Source: Rhodospirillales bacterium
GTDB lineage: Bacteria > Pseudomonadota > Alphaproteobacteria > Acetobacterales > Acetobacteraceae
Direction: 5' to 3'
Length of the DNA: 64,000 nucleotides
NCBI GenBank assembly: GCA_017304945.1
Contig: JAFKLG010000063.1
Coordinates: forward strand, 1-64,000
This document shows positions 26,398-34,337 of this stretch, one piece after another. The notes under the pieces were generated by a model. It was given only the letters and a program-made list of their open reading frames with translations. It made no database searches and was not told where the DNA came from. Each line of letters begins with the position of its first letter. The first letter of the stretch is position 1. A program made the position numbers and the translations under genes.

Positions 26398-27513
26398 ATG
26401 AAGATCGCGGCGATCGAGACCTTCCACCTGCGCTGGGATCCGGCGGACACGCCGGCGCGCTACAGCGCGTTCGTCCGCGTGCGCACCGATACCGGCCTGA
26501 CCGGCCTGGGCGAGGCGTCCCCCATGCTGGGCGGACGCGCGTCCCTGGGCATGATCCGGCACGAAATCGCCCCGCTGCTGCGCGGCTGCGATCCGCTCGA
26601 TCATGCCGTGCTGCTCGACCAGGCGATGCACACGCTGGTCAAGCTGGGACCGGAGGGCGCGCTGTCCGGCGCACTGGCCGCGCTGGACATCGCGCTATGG
26701 GACATCAAGGGCAAGCTCACCGGGCTGCCGATCTACAAGCTGATCGGCGGCGCCTGGCGAACCGCGCTGCCGTTCTACGCCTCGATCGGCGGCAATGGCG
26801 ACCGCGACATCGACGGGGTGCTGCGGGTGGTGGAGGCGCGGCTGCGCGACCGCCCCGCGGCGATCAAGATCCGCTTCGACAACACGCGGACCCGGCTCGA
26901 CGCCGATATCCCGGGCGACATCGCCAAGGCCCGCGCGGTGCGCAGGCTGGTCGGTGCGAACCTGCCCTTGGCCTTCGATGCGAACAATGGCTACACGGCC
27001 GGCGGTGCCATCCGCGTCGGCCGCGCGCTCGAGGAACTCGGCTACTGGTGGTTCGAGGAGCCGGTGCAGCACTACCACCTCCAGGCGATGGGGGAGGTCG
27101 CGCGCAAGCTGGACATCACCGTCTCCGCGGGCGAGCAGACCTATACGCTGGCGGGACTGGCCGACCTGATCGGCGCCGGAGTGCGGATGGTGCAGCCGGA
27201 TATCGTCAAGATGGGCGGCATCACCGGCCTGCTGCGCTGTGCCGCGCTGGCGCAGGCGCATGGGGTCGAGCTGGTGCCGCATCAGACCCAGCCGACCATC
27301 GGCCATGTCGCGAACCTGCATCTCGCGGCCAGCCTGCTGCAGGGCACCAAGCCGGTGGAGTGGAACGACCCGTCGACCCGCACCCATGCGGTCTTCGCCC
27401 GCCCGCCGCGCCCGGTGGACGGGCTGTTCCACCTGCCGGACGCGCCGGGGATCGGGCTCGATCTCGACGAGGCCGCCCTGGCGGAACGCCGGGTCGAGCT
27501 GCCGGCCGGCTGA
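26398..27513 (+). CDS. Mandelate racemase/muconate lactonizing enzyme family protein
   Basis: This 371-residue enolase-superfamily enzyme has an N-terminal capping domain and a beta-barrel with the expected metal ligands: FDANNGYT (Asp near residue 200), WWFEEPVQ (Glu near 223) and SAGEQTYT (Glu near 249). QPDIVKMGG and VPHQTQPTIG supply the Asp-His dyad of the mandelate-racemase subgroup, while the barrel strand 2 motif reads IKIRFD, that is K-x-R rather than K-x-K. Likely a sugar-acid dehydratase or racemase; substrate unknown. It lies convergent to pyrE. Confidence 0.9.
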   Translation: MKIAAIETFHLRWDPADTPARYSAFVRVRTDTGLTGLGEASPMLGGRASLGMIRHEIAPLLRGCDPLDHAVLLDQAMHTLVKLGPEGALSGALAALDIALWDIKGKLTGLPIYKLIGGAWRTALPFYASIGGNGDRDIDGVLRVVEARLRDRPAAIKIRFDNTRTRLDADIPGDIAKARAVRRLVGANLPLAFDANNGYTAGGAIRVGRALEELGYWWFEEPVQHYHLQAMGEVARKLDITVSAGEQTYTLAGLADLIGAGVRMVQPDIVKMGGITGLLRCAALAQAHGVELVPHQTQPTIGHVANLHLAASLLQGTKPVEWNDPSTRTHAVFARPPRPVDGLFHLPDAPGIGLDLDEAALAERRVELPAG

Positions 27514-27536
27514 GCCGGGACGCCGGGGCGTCCGGC
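27514..27536. terminator. Hairpin between convergent genes
   Basis: GCCGGGACGCC and GGCGTCCGGC form a 10-base-pair stem with a one-base bulge and 2-base loop, exactly between the stops of two converging genes. It may serve as a shared terminator; no U-run is present on either side. Confidence 0.4.
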
Positions 27537-27538
27537 GC

Positions 27539-28282
27539 TCAGCCCTCGGCCGCGGCCCGCCGCGCCGCGGCTTCCTCGGCGCTGGAAATGCCGCCATGCG
27601 CGCCCGACCACGCCACCGGATCCTCCAGGAACCGGCGCACGTCCGCCAGCGCGGAGTCGGAGAAATAGGGCCGGTCCTTGCACGCCTCCAGCACGTCCCA
27701 CCAGGTGCACAGATGGTGCAGGCCGATCCCCATCTTCGACAGCGTCTCGAAGGCGCCGGGGAACACGCCGTAGAAGAACACCACGAAGGTGTGGTTCACC
27801 ACCGCGCCGGCATCGCGCAGCGCGTTGGCGAAACGGATCTTGGAGCCGCCGTCGGTGGTCAGGTCCTCGACCAGCAGCGTGTGCTTGCCGACCGGCACGT
27901 CGCCCTCGATCAGCGCGTTCTGGCCGAACCCCTTGGGCTTCTTGCGCACATAGGCCATCGGCGCGCCCATCCGGTCGGCGATCCAGGCCGCGAAGGGGAT
28001 GCCCGCGGTCTCGCCGCCGGCCACCGCCTCGATGCTCTCGTAGCCGACATGCCGGTCGATCTTCTCGACCGCCAGGTCGCAGATCTTCGACCGCGCCCGG
28101 GGGAAGTAGATGATGCGGCGGCAGTCGATATAGACCGGGGATTTCCAGCCGGAGGTGAAGGTATAGGGCTCCTCGGGGCGGAAATTCACCGCCTTGATCT
28201 CCAGCAGGATGCGGGCCGCGGTCAGGGCCGCATCGCGGTCCCAATCGGTGGTGGCGGAAGAGCCGTGCGCGGGCTTGGCCAT
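27539..28282 (-). CDS. pyrE: Orotate phosphoribosyltransferase
   Basis: PyrE joins orotate to PRPP, forming OMP in pyrimidine synthesis. The 247-residue protein has FTSGWKSPVYIDCRRII near residue 43, AVAGGETAGIPFAAWIADRMGAPMAYVRK, and the PRPP loop LLVEDLTTDGGSK near 140. It is longer than typical PyrE (about 210-225) because of a C-terminal extension with HLCTWWDVLEACKDRPYF, a form common in alphaproteobacteria. The ATG at 28282 was chosen because the conserved part begins about 25 residues later. It is divergent from the tartrate-dehydrogenase-like gene. Confidence 0.95.
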   Translation of the reverse strand: MAKPAHGSSATTDWDRDAALTAARILLEIKAVNFRPEEPYTFTSGWKSPVYIDCRRIIYFPRARSKICDLAVEKIDRHVGYESIEAVAGGETAGIPFAAWIADRMGAPMAYVRKKPKGFGQNALIEGDVPVGKHTLLVEDLTTDGGSKIRFANALRDAGAVVNHTFVVFFYGVFPGAFETLSKMGIGLHHLCTWWDVLEACKDRPYFSDSALADVRRFLEDPVAWSGAHGGISSAEEAAARRAAAEG

Positions 28283-28351
28283 GGCGGTCGCGTCCTCTAT
28301 GCCTCGGAATCTCGACGCTGATAGCCGATCCCCGGCAGAGGAGACAGTCCC

Positions 28352-29419
28352 ATGGCCCGCACTCACCGCATCGCTGTCGTGCCCGGCGACGGCATCGGCA
28401 AGGAGACCGTGCCGGAATCGCTCAAGGTGCTGGACGCCGCCGCCCGCCGGTTTGGCTTCGACCTCGAACTGAAGCACTACGACTGGTCCTGCGAGACCTA
28501 CAAGGAGACCGGCCGGATGATGCCGGAGGACGGGCTGGACCAGCTCGCGCAATCGGATTCGATCCTGCTGGGCGCGGTCGGCTGGCCCGGCGTGCCCGAC
28601 CACGTCTCCCTCTGGGGCCTGCTGATCCCGATCCGCCGCGGCTTCGACCAGTATGCCAACGTCCGCCCCTGCAAGCTGCTGCCGGGCGTGAAGACGCCGC
28701 TCGCCAACCGCACCGAGGCGGATATCGACTTCTACGTCGTGCGCGAGAACACCGAGGGCGAGTACTCCTCTGTCGGCGGCCGCATGTTCGAGGGGACGGA
28801 CCGCGAGTTCGCGGCCCAGCAGGCGGTGTTCACCCGCAAGGGCACCGACCGCATCCTGAAATACGCATTCGAGCTCGCCATGACGCGGCCGAAGAAGCAC
28901 GTCACCTCGGCCACCAAGTCGAACGGGATCGTGCACACCATGCCGTACTGGGACGAGCGCTTCGCCGAGATGGCGAAGCAGTATCCCGGCATCCGCACCG
29001 ACCAGTACCACATCGACATCCTGTGCGCGCATTTCGTGCAGCACCCGGACTGGTTCGACGTGGTGGTCGGCTCCAACCTGTTCGGCGACATCCTCTCCGA
29101 TCTCGGCCCGGCGGTCGCCGGCTCGATCGGCATCGCCGCCTCCGCCAACATCAATCCGGAACGAGCCTTCCCGTCCATGTTCGAGCCGGTGCACGGATCG
29201 GCGCCCGACATCGCCGGCAAGTTCATCTGCAACCCGATCGGGCAGATCTGGTCGGCCGCGCTGATGGTCGACCATCTCGGTGAGGCCGAGGCCGGCCAGG
29301 CGATCGTGGCGGCGATCGAGACGCTGCTGCGCGAAAGCGGCCCGAAGACGCGCGACATGGGCGGCCAGGCCGGCACCGCCGATGTCGGCACCGCGATCGC
29401 CCAGCTCGTCGCGGGCTGA
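28352..29419 (+). CDS. Tartrate dehydrogenase/isopropylmalate dehydrogenase family
   Basis: This 355-residue NAD-dependent beta-decarboxylating dehydrogenase is related to tartrate dehydrogenase/D-malate dehydrogenase and LeuB. It shows the N-terminal RIAVVPGDGIGKETVPE, the substrate-loop RRGFDQYANVRPCKLLPGV, DFYVVRENTEGEYSSVGG, the catalytic K/Y/D residues around SATKSNGI and VVVGSNLFGDILSDLGP, and the cofactor segment FEPVHGSAPDIAGK. FDQYANVRP and the WGLLIPIRR context favour tartrate/malate over isopropylmalate. GAGGAGA precedes the ATG. Its neighbourhood with isocitrate lyase fits C4/C2 acid use. Confidence 0.9.
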   Translation: MARTHRIAVVPGDGIGKETVPESLKVLDAAARRFGFDLELKHYDWSCETYKETGRMMPEDGLDQLAQSDSILLGAVGWPGVPDHVSLWGLLIPIRRGFDQYANVRPCKLLPGVKTPLANRTEADIDFYVVRENTEGEYSSVGGRMFEGTDREFAAQQAVFTRKGTDRILKYAFELAMTRPKKHVTSATKSNGIVHTMPYWDERFAEMAKQYPGIRTDQYHIDILCAHFVQHPDWFDVVVGSNLFGDILSDLGPAVAGSIGIAASANINPERAFPSMFEPVHGSAPDIAGKFICNPIGQIWSAALMVDHLGEAEAGQAIVAAIETLLRESGPKTRDMGGQAGTADVGTAIAQLVAG

Positions 29420-29440
29420 ACGCGGCGTTCGCGCCGCCTG

Positions 29441-29530
29441 GTGTCATGGCCGGCGAAGGCCGGCCATCCACGCCTGACGGTATCCCACGTGTCGAAGTCA
29501 TGGATGGCCGGCCTCCGCCGGCCATGACAC
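29441..29530. repeat. Inverted pair of REP-like palindromes
   Basis: A unit GTGTCATGGCCGGCGAAGGC plus GGCCATCCACG at 29441 is followed about 20 bases later by the reverse-complement unit ending GGCCATGACAC at 29530, giving two facing hairpins. Same family as the array at 25272-25432. Confidence 0.8.
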
Positions 29531-29730
29531 AGGGGCGGACGCGCAGCACCACCGCCCATGACACACGCGGCACCCGCGACCTTCACAGCGTTTACAGATC
29601 CGCTCAAACGTCGGTAAATCCACACACTTCTTTCGCTGCACTGCACGCGTTTGCCGGCTGACGGCGCCCCGGACCGATGGCTACATCCCGTCACGTCCGC
29701 TTCGGCGTCACACAGCGAAAGAGCATTCCG
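29531..29730 (+). other. Intergenic leader and presumed promoter of isocitrate lyase
   Basis: This 200-base stretch is less GC-rich than its surroundings, especially about 29575-29660 (for example GCGTTTACAGATCC and GGTAAATCCACACAC). No gene is apparent. It probably holds the aceA promoter and regulator sites, but no motif is clear enough to name. Confidence 0.4.
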
Positions 29731-31389
29731 ATGAGCACCATGGCCTTCTCCCCCGACGGGCTGTCGGGCGGGTTCTCCGGCCCCTCCGGCCGCCGCTCCT
29801 CCTACGCGGAGCAGGTCGCCCAGGTTGCCGACCTCATCGCCAGCAAGGGCGGCACCTGGGACGGCATCAATGCCGAGTCCGTTGCCCGCATGCGCCTGCA
29901 GAACCGCTTCCTGTCGGGCATCGACATCGCGCGCTACACCGCCGGCATAATGCGCCGCGACATGGCCGCCTACGACGCCGATCCCGCCCAGTACACCCAG
30001 TCGCTCGGTGCCTGGCACGGCTTCGTCGCGCAGCAGGAGATGATCTCCGTGCGCAAGCACTTCGGCAGCGTGAAGCGCCGCTACATCTACCTGTCCGGCT
30101 GGATGGTGGCCGCGCTGCGCTCCGAGTTCGGGCCGCTGCCCGACCAGTCCATGCACGAGAAGACCACCGTGCCGGACCTGATCCGGGAGATCTACACCTT
30201 CCTCAAGCAGGCCGACGCGCGCGAACTCGGCATGCTGTTCCGTGACATCGATGCGGCGCGCGCCAAGGGCGACAGCGCGCGCGAGGCGGAACTGCTGAAC
30301 CGCGTGGAGAACTACGAATCCCACGTGGTGCCGATCATCGCCGACATCGACGCCGGCTTCGGCAATGCCGAGGCGACCTACCTGCTGGCGAAGAAGATGA
30401 TCGAGGCCGGCGCCTGCGCGCTGCAGATCGAGAACCAGGTGTCCGACGAGAAGCAGTGCGGCCACCAGGACGGCAAGGTCACCGTGCCGCATGACGACTT
30501 CGTCGCCAAGATCCGCGCCGTGCGCTACGCCTTCCTCGAACTCGGCGTCGAAGACGGCATCGTCGTCACCCGCACCGACAGCCTGGGCGCGGGCCTGACC
30601 AAGCAGATCGCGGTCAGCCGCACGCCGGGTGACGAGGGCGACCAGTACAACAGCTTCCTCGACTGCGAGGAGGTGACTCCCGACCAGGTGACCGGGAACG
30701 ACGTGCTGATCACCCGCGACGGCAAGCTGATGCGGCCGAAGCGCCTGCCCTCCAACCTGTTCCAGTTCCGCCCCGGCACGGGCGAGGACCGGGTCGTGCT
30801 GGACTGCATCACCTCGATGAAGAACGGCGCCGACCTGCTGTGGATCGAGACCGAGAAGCCGCATGTCGGGCAGATCGCCGGCATGGTGGACCGGGTGCGC
30901 GCCGCCTATCCGAAGGCGAAGCTCGCCTACAACAACTCGCCGTCCTTCAACTGGACGCTGAGCTTCCGCCAGCAGGTGTTCGACGAGTGGCAGAAGGCGG
31001 GCAAGCCGGTCGCCGAGTATGACCGCGCCAAGCTCATGAGCGTGGACTACGACCAGACCCCGCTCGCGACCGAGGCCGACCGTCGGATCCAGACCTTCCA
31101 GGCAGATGCGGCGAAGCGCGCCGGCGTGTTCCACCACCTGATCACGCTGCCGACCTACCACACGACCGCGCTGTCGGTGGACAACCTCTCGAAGCGCTAC
31201 TTCGGCGAGGAAGGCATGCTGGGCTACGTGGCGCAGGTGCAGCGCGAGGAGATCCGCCAGGGCATCGCCTGCGTCCGCCACCAGAACATGGCCGGCTCCG
31301 ACATCGGCGACGACCACAAGGAGTATTTCTCCGGCGAGGCCGCGCTGAAGGCCGGCGGCGTCCACAACACGATGAACCAGTTCGCCTGA
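29731..31389 (+). CDS. aceA: Isocitrate lyase (long form)
   Basis: Isocitrate lyase splits isocitrate to succinate and glyoxylate in the glyoxylate bypass. The 552-residue protein is the long form also found in Pseudomonas: ENQVSDEKQCGHQDGKVTVP near residue 240 holds the catalytic cysteine, with ADIDAGFGNAEATYLL upstream, RTDSLGAGLTKQIAVS, YNNSPSFNWTLSF and the C-terminal VRHQNMAGSDIGDDHKEYFSGE. The ATG at 29731 is taken, as the conserved N-terminus follows; an ATG 54 bases upstream in frame is less likely. A rho-independent terminator follows. No malate synthase gene is in the window. Confidence 0.95.
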   Translation: MSTMAFSPDGLSGGFSGPSGRRSSYAEQVAQVADLIASKGGTWDGINAESVARMRLQNRFLSGIDIARYTAGIMRRDMAAYDADPAQYTQSLGAWHGFVAQQEMISVRKHFGSVKRRYIYLSGWMVAALRSEFGPLPDQSMHEKTTVPDLIREIYTFLKQADARELGMLFRDIDAARAKGDSAREAELLNRVENYESHVVPIIADIDAGFGNAEATYLLAKKMIEAGACALQIENQVSDEKQCGHQDGKVTVPHDDFVAKIRAVRYAFLELGVEDGIVVTRTDSLGAGLTKQIAVSRTPGDEGDQYNSFLDCEEVTPDQVTGNDVLITRDGKLMRPKRLPSNLFQFRPGTGEDRVVLDCITSMKNGADLLWIETEKPHVGQIAGMVDRVRAAYPKAKLAYNNSPSFNWTLSFRQQVFDEWQKAGKPVAEYDRAKLMSVDYDQTPLATEADRRIQTFQADAAKRAGVFHHLITLPTYHTTALSVDNLSKRYFGEEGMLGYVAQVQREEIRQGIACVRHQNMAGSDIGDDHKEYFSGEAALKAGGVHNTMNQFA

Positions 31390-31415
31390 TCCAAGAACAA
31401 ACGTCCAAGACCAAG

Positions 31416-31450
31416 CGGCTCGGGGGACCACCCCGAGCCGTTTTGCGTTT
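31416..31450 (+). terminator. Rho-independent terminator of aceA
   Basis: A perfect 10-base-pair stem CGGCTCGGGG / CCCCGAGCCG with a 5-base loop is followed by TTTTGCGTTT, 27 bases after the aceA stop. Clear intrinsic terminator. Confidence 0.9.
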
Positions 31451-31455
31451 GCCCG

Positions 31456-31621
31456 CCGGTGTCATGGGCGCGGGTGTCATGCCCCTTCGTGTCATGGCCG
31501 CCGAAGGGCGGCCATCCACGACTTTGTGCCGCGCCGGAAGTCATGGATGGCCGGCCTGCGCCGGTCATGACACGGAGCGGCGTGACACGGAGGGGCGTGA
31601 TACGAAGGGGCGTGACACCGG
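31456..31621. repeat. Nested inverted repeat: REP pair flanked by GTGTCA units
   Basis: An outer set of short repeats (CCGGTGTCATG..., GTGTCATGCCCCTTC on the left; GTGACACGGAGGGGC, GTGATACGAAGGGGC, GTGACACCGG on the right) encloses two inward-facing REP-like palindromes (about 31490-31519 and 31543-31572). Right-side units are reverse complements of the left-side units, so the whole 166 bases is a nested inverted structure. Confidence 0.75.
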
Positions 31622-31724
31622 CGCCACGACCTGCGCGCCTTGACCCCTTGCACCCGCCGGGCTTGTCTCCCGCCCTGCCCTCGCGCCACCTGGGCCGCGG
31701 ACCGCCAGAGAGGAGATCTCCCCC

Positions 31725-32561
31725 ATGAAACTGATCAGCTTCCGCCGTCCGGACGGACTCCCGAGCTGGGGCATCGTCAAGGGAGATGGGGTGATCGACC
31801 TGGGCGCGCGGGCGCCGGGGCTGAAGCATGCCCTGTGGGCGATGACCTCGCTCGCCGAGGAAGCCGCCCGGCACGCCGACTTCCCGCTGGACGCGATCAG
31901 CTTCCTGCCGCCGATCCCCGATCCGGAGAAGATCCTGTGCGTCGGCCTGAACTACGTGTCCCACATCAAGGAAGGCGGGCGAGAGCCGCCGGCCAAACCG
32001 ATCATCTTCACCCGCACGCCCTCCTCCCAGGTCGGGCACGGCGAGGCGCTGGTGCGCCCGAACGCCTCCGAGACTTTCGACTATGAAGGCGAGCTCGCGG
32101 TGATCATCGGCCGCCGCTGCCGGCACGTGAAGAAGGCCGACTTCGAACAGGTGATCGCGGGATACGCCTGCTACAACGACGGCTCGATCCGCGAGTGGCA
32201 GCGCCATTCCACGCAGTTCATCCCCGGCAAGAACTTCTATCGCTCGGGCGCCTTCGGTCCCTGGATCGTCACGCCCGAGGAGGCCGGCGACATCACCAAG
32301 GCGCACCTGATGACGCGGCTGAACGGCAAGGAGCAGCAGCACGCGACGATCGATGATCTCTGCTTCGATATCCCGACACTGATCGAATACTGCTCGACCT
32401 TCACCCAGCTCGAGGCCGGGGACGTGATCGTCACCGGCACCACCGGCGGCGTCGGCGCCTACCAGACCCCGCCGCTGTGGATGAAGCCGGGCGACACGGT
32501 GGAGGTCGAGATCACCGGCATCGGGATCCTGCGCAACACCGTGGTGCAGGAAGGCGCATGA
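31725..32561 (+). CDS. Fumarylacetoacetate hydrolase family protein
   Basis: This 278-residue protein has the FAH C-terminal domain fold: ILCVGLNYVSHIKEGG near residue 68, KPIIFTRTPSSQVGHGEALV, the metal-binding EGELAVIIGRR near 118, GYACYNDGSIREWQRH, and the closing IVTGTTGGVGAY with PGDTVEVEI. Members hydrolyse or decarboxylate oxo-acids or isomerise catechol-derived intermediates using a divalent metal; the substrate is unknown. GGAGA stands 10 bases before the ATG. The stop overlaps the acyl-CoA-ligase start (ATGA), so the two act together or are at least coexpressed. Confidence 0.92.
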   Translation: MKLISFRRPDGLPSWGIVKGDGVIDLGARAPGLKHALWAMTSLAEEAARHADFPLDAISFLPPIPDPEKILCVGLNYVSHIKEGGREPPAKPIIFTRTPSSQVGHGEALVRPNASETFDYEGELAVIIGRRCRHVKKADFEQVIAGYACYNDGSIREWQRHSTQFIPGKNFYRSGAFGPWIVTPEEAGDITKAHLMTRLNGKEQQHATIDDLCFDIPTLIEYCSTFTQLEAGDVIVTGTTGGVGAYQTPPLWMKPGDTVEVEITGIGILRNTVVQEGA

Positions 32562-34165
32562 CCGGCATGGCCGTCACCGGCGCAACCATTGGCGCGACGA
32601 CTGGCGTGACCATTGGCGCACCCACCGGCGCAACCGTCGCCGCGACCATCCCCTGGGGCAGCGACCTCGCGACGCTGGTGCGCCGCTTCGGCCCGCTGCC
32701 GGCGGTGCACGACGCGACCGGCACGATGTCGTTCGCCGAAATGGCGGGGCGCGCAGCCGCCCTCGCGCAGCATCTGCGCGCGCTGGGCATTCCGCCGGGT
32801 GAGCCCGTGGCGAGTTCGCTGCGGAACGGCATCCCGGCGGTCTGGGTCTCGGTCGGCCTGCGGCTCGCGGGTGTTGCGGAGACGCCGCTGAACGCCGCCT
32901 ACACGCAGGACGAGCGCGCCCACTGCCTGGGCGTCGCCGGCGCCCGTCGCGTCGTCACCACCCGATCCCAGGTCGCCGACTTCACCGCGCTCGGCATCAC
33001 GCCGATCGCGATCGAGGACCTGCCCGATGCACATGCCGACCCGGCGACCCTGCCGCCGGTTCCGGCCGAGGCGTGGGGTCGCATCATCTTCACCTCCGGC
33101 ACCACCGGGAAGCCGAAGGCGATCGTCTACACCCATGCCGCGCGCTTTATCGGCAACCTGCTGCAGCGCGCGAGTGCCGAGACGACGCCCGGTCCGGGCA
33201 GCTGCGTGCTGCTGATGACGCCGTTCGTGCATGGCGCCGGCATCATCACGCAGGCGTTCCACGATCACGGCGCGGCGGTGCTGCTGCTGGACGGCGTCGA
33301 CCTGCCGCGCGTGCAGCAGGCGCTCGATGCCGGCGCGGTCGACCATTTGTTCGCCCCGCCCACGCCGCTCGCGAAGATCATCGCCGCCTATGGCGAGCGG
33401 ACGATCCCGGGCCTGCGCACGATCTTCTGCGGCACCGCGCCGCTGCTGCCCTCGCTCTACGCGAAGGCTCGCGCGATGTTCGGCCCGATCGTCCGCATCA
33501 CCTACGGCAAGTCGGAGATCATCAATCCGATCACCGTGCTGCCGCCGGCCGCGACCGACGCCTATTACGCCGACCCGGCCCATGGGGAGGGCGTCTGCGT
33601 CGGCTGGCCCGCGACCGGCGTCGAGGTGGAGATCCGCGACGAGGACGGGCAGCCGCTCGCAGCCGGCGCGATCGGCCAGGTGTTCCTGCGCGGCCGGCAC
33701 ATGTCTTGCGGCCATCTCGATGCCTCGGGCTTCCACCCGCTCGCGGAGGATGGGTTCCATGACACCGGCGATCTCGGCCGGATCGACGCGGAGGGGCGGT
33801 TGCACCTCGTGGGCCGGCTCGCCGACGTCATCAAGTCGGGCGGCTACAAGATCTACCCGGACGAGATCGAACGCGCGCTGACCGGCACCGCGGGCACCGG
33901 CGCGGTCTCGGTCGTGTCGCTGCCCAGCGAATACTGGGGCGAGATCATCGTCGCGGTCGCGGAAACCGACGATCCGGCCTGGCCCGATCGAGCCCAGGCC
34001 GCGCTGTCCGCGCTCGCCCGCTACAAGCACCCGCGCGCGCTGCTGACGCTGGCGGAGCTGCCGCGCAATCCGCAGGGCAAGATCATGCGCCGGACCATCC
34101 GCGAAATCGTGCTGGAGCGCTGGCGCGTGATCGACGGCCCGCACCCGCGGCTCGAGCCGGCCTGA
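32558..34165 (+). CDS. AMP-forming acyl-CoA synthetase/ligase
   Basis: A 535-residue class I adenylate-forming enzyme. It contains IIFTSGTTGKPKAIVYTH (P-loop-like motif near residue 180), GTAPLLPSLYAKA, ITYGKSEIINP, DTGDLGRIDAEGRLHLVGRLADVIKSGGYKIYPDEIE near 405-440 and the C-terminal lysine in PRNPQGKIMRRT. It probably activates an organic acid to an acyl-CoA. The first 28 residues are an odd Ala/Gly/Thr/Val repeat encoded by a repeated ACCATTGGCGC-like sequence, absent from usual family members; the true start may be later. It overlaps the FAH gene by 4 bases. Confidence 0.9.
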   Translation: MTGMAVTGATIGATTGVTIGAPTGATVAATIPWGSDLATLVRRFGPLPAVHDATGTMSFAEMAGRAAALAQHLRALGIPPGEPVASSLRNGIPAVWVSVGLRLAGVAETPLNAAYTQDERAHCLGVAGARRVVTTRSQVADFTALGITPIAIEDLPDAHADPATLPPVPAEAWGRIIFTSGTTGKPKAIVYTHAARFIGNLLQRASAETTPGPGSCVLLMTPFVHGAGIITQAFHDHGAAVLLLDGVDLPRVQQALDAGAVDHLFAPPTPLAKIIAAYGERTIPGLRTIFCGTAPLLPSLYAKARAMFGPIVRITYGKSEIINPITVLPPAATDAYYADPAHGEGVCVGWPATGVEVEIRDEDGQPLAAGAIGQVFLRGRHMSCGHLDASGFHPLAEDGFHDTGDLGRIDAEGRLHLVGRLADVIKSGGYKIYPDEIERALTGTAGTGAVSVVSLPSEYWGEIIVAVAETDDPAWPDRAQAALSALARYKHPRALLTLAELPRNPQGKIMRRTIREIVLERWRVIDGPHPRLEPA

Positions 34166-34272
34166 GCCGCGGCCGGAGCCGACCTGAGCCGCGGACCGAC
34201 GGTCGGCAACAGCTCGCGGAGAGGCCGCCGTCCCTAAGCCGCCACCCTGTGAAGCCGCTGGCCCTCCAAACC

Positions 34273-34300
34273 GTCATGGCCGGGCTCGTCCCGGCCATCC
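34273..34300. repeat. Single REP-like palindrome
   Basis: GTCATGGCCGGGCTCGTCCC plus GGCCATCC; a perfect ATGGCCGGG/CCCGGCCAT hairpin with a short loop. It lies between the convergent acyl-CoA ligase and mepA genes and could act as a shared terminator. Confidence 0.75.
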
Positions 34301-34337
34301 CCACCGCCACACGACCGCAGGCGAGAGCCCGCCCCTC

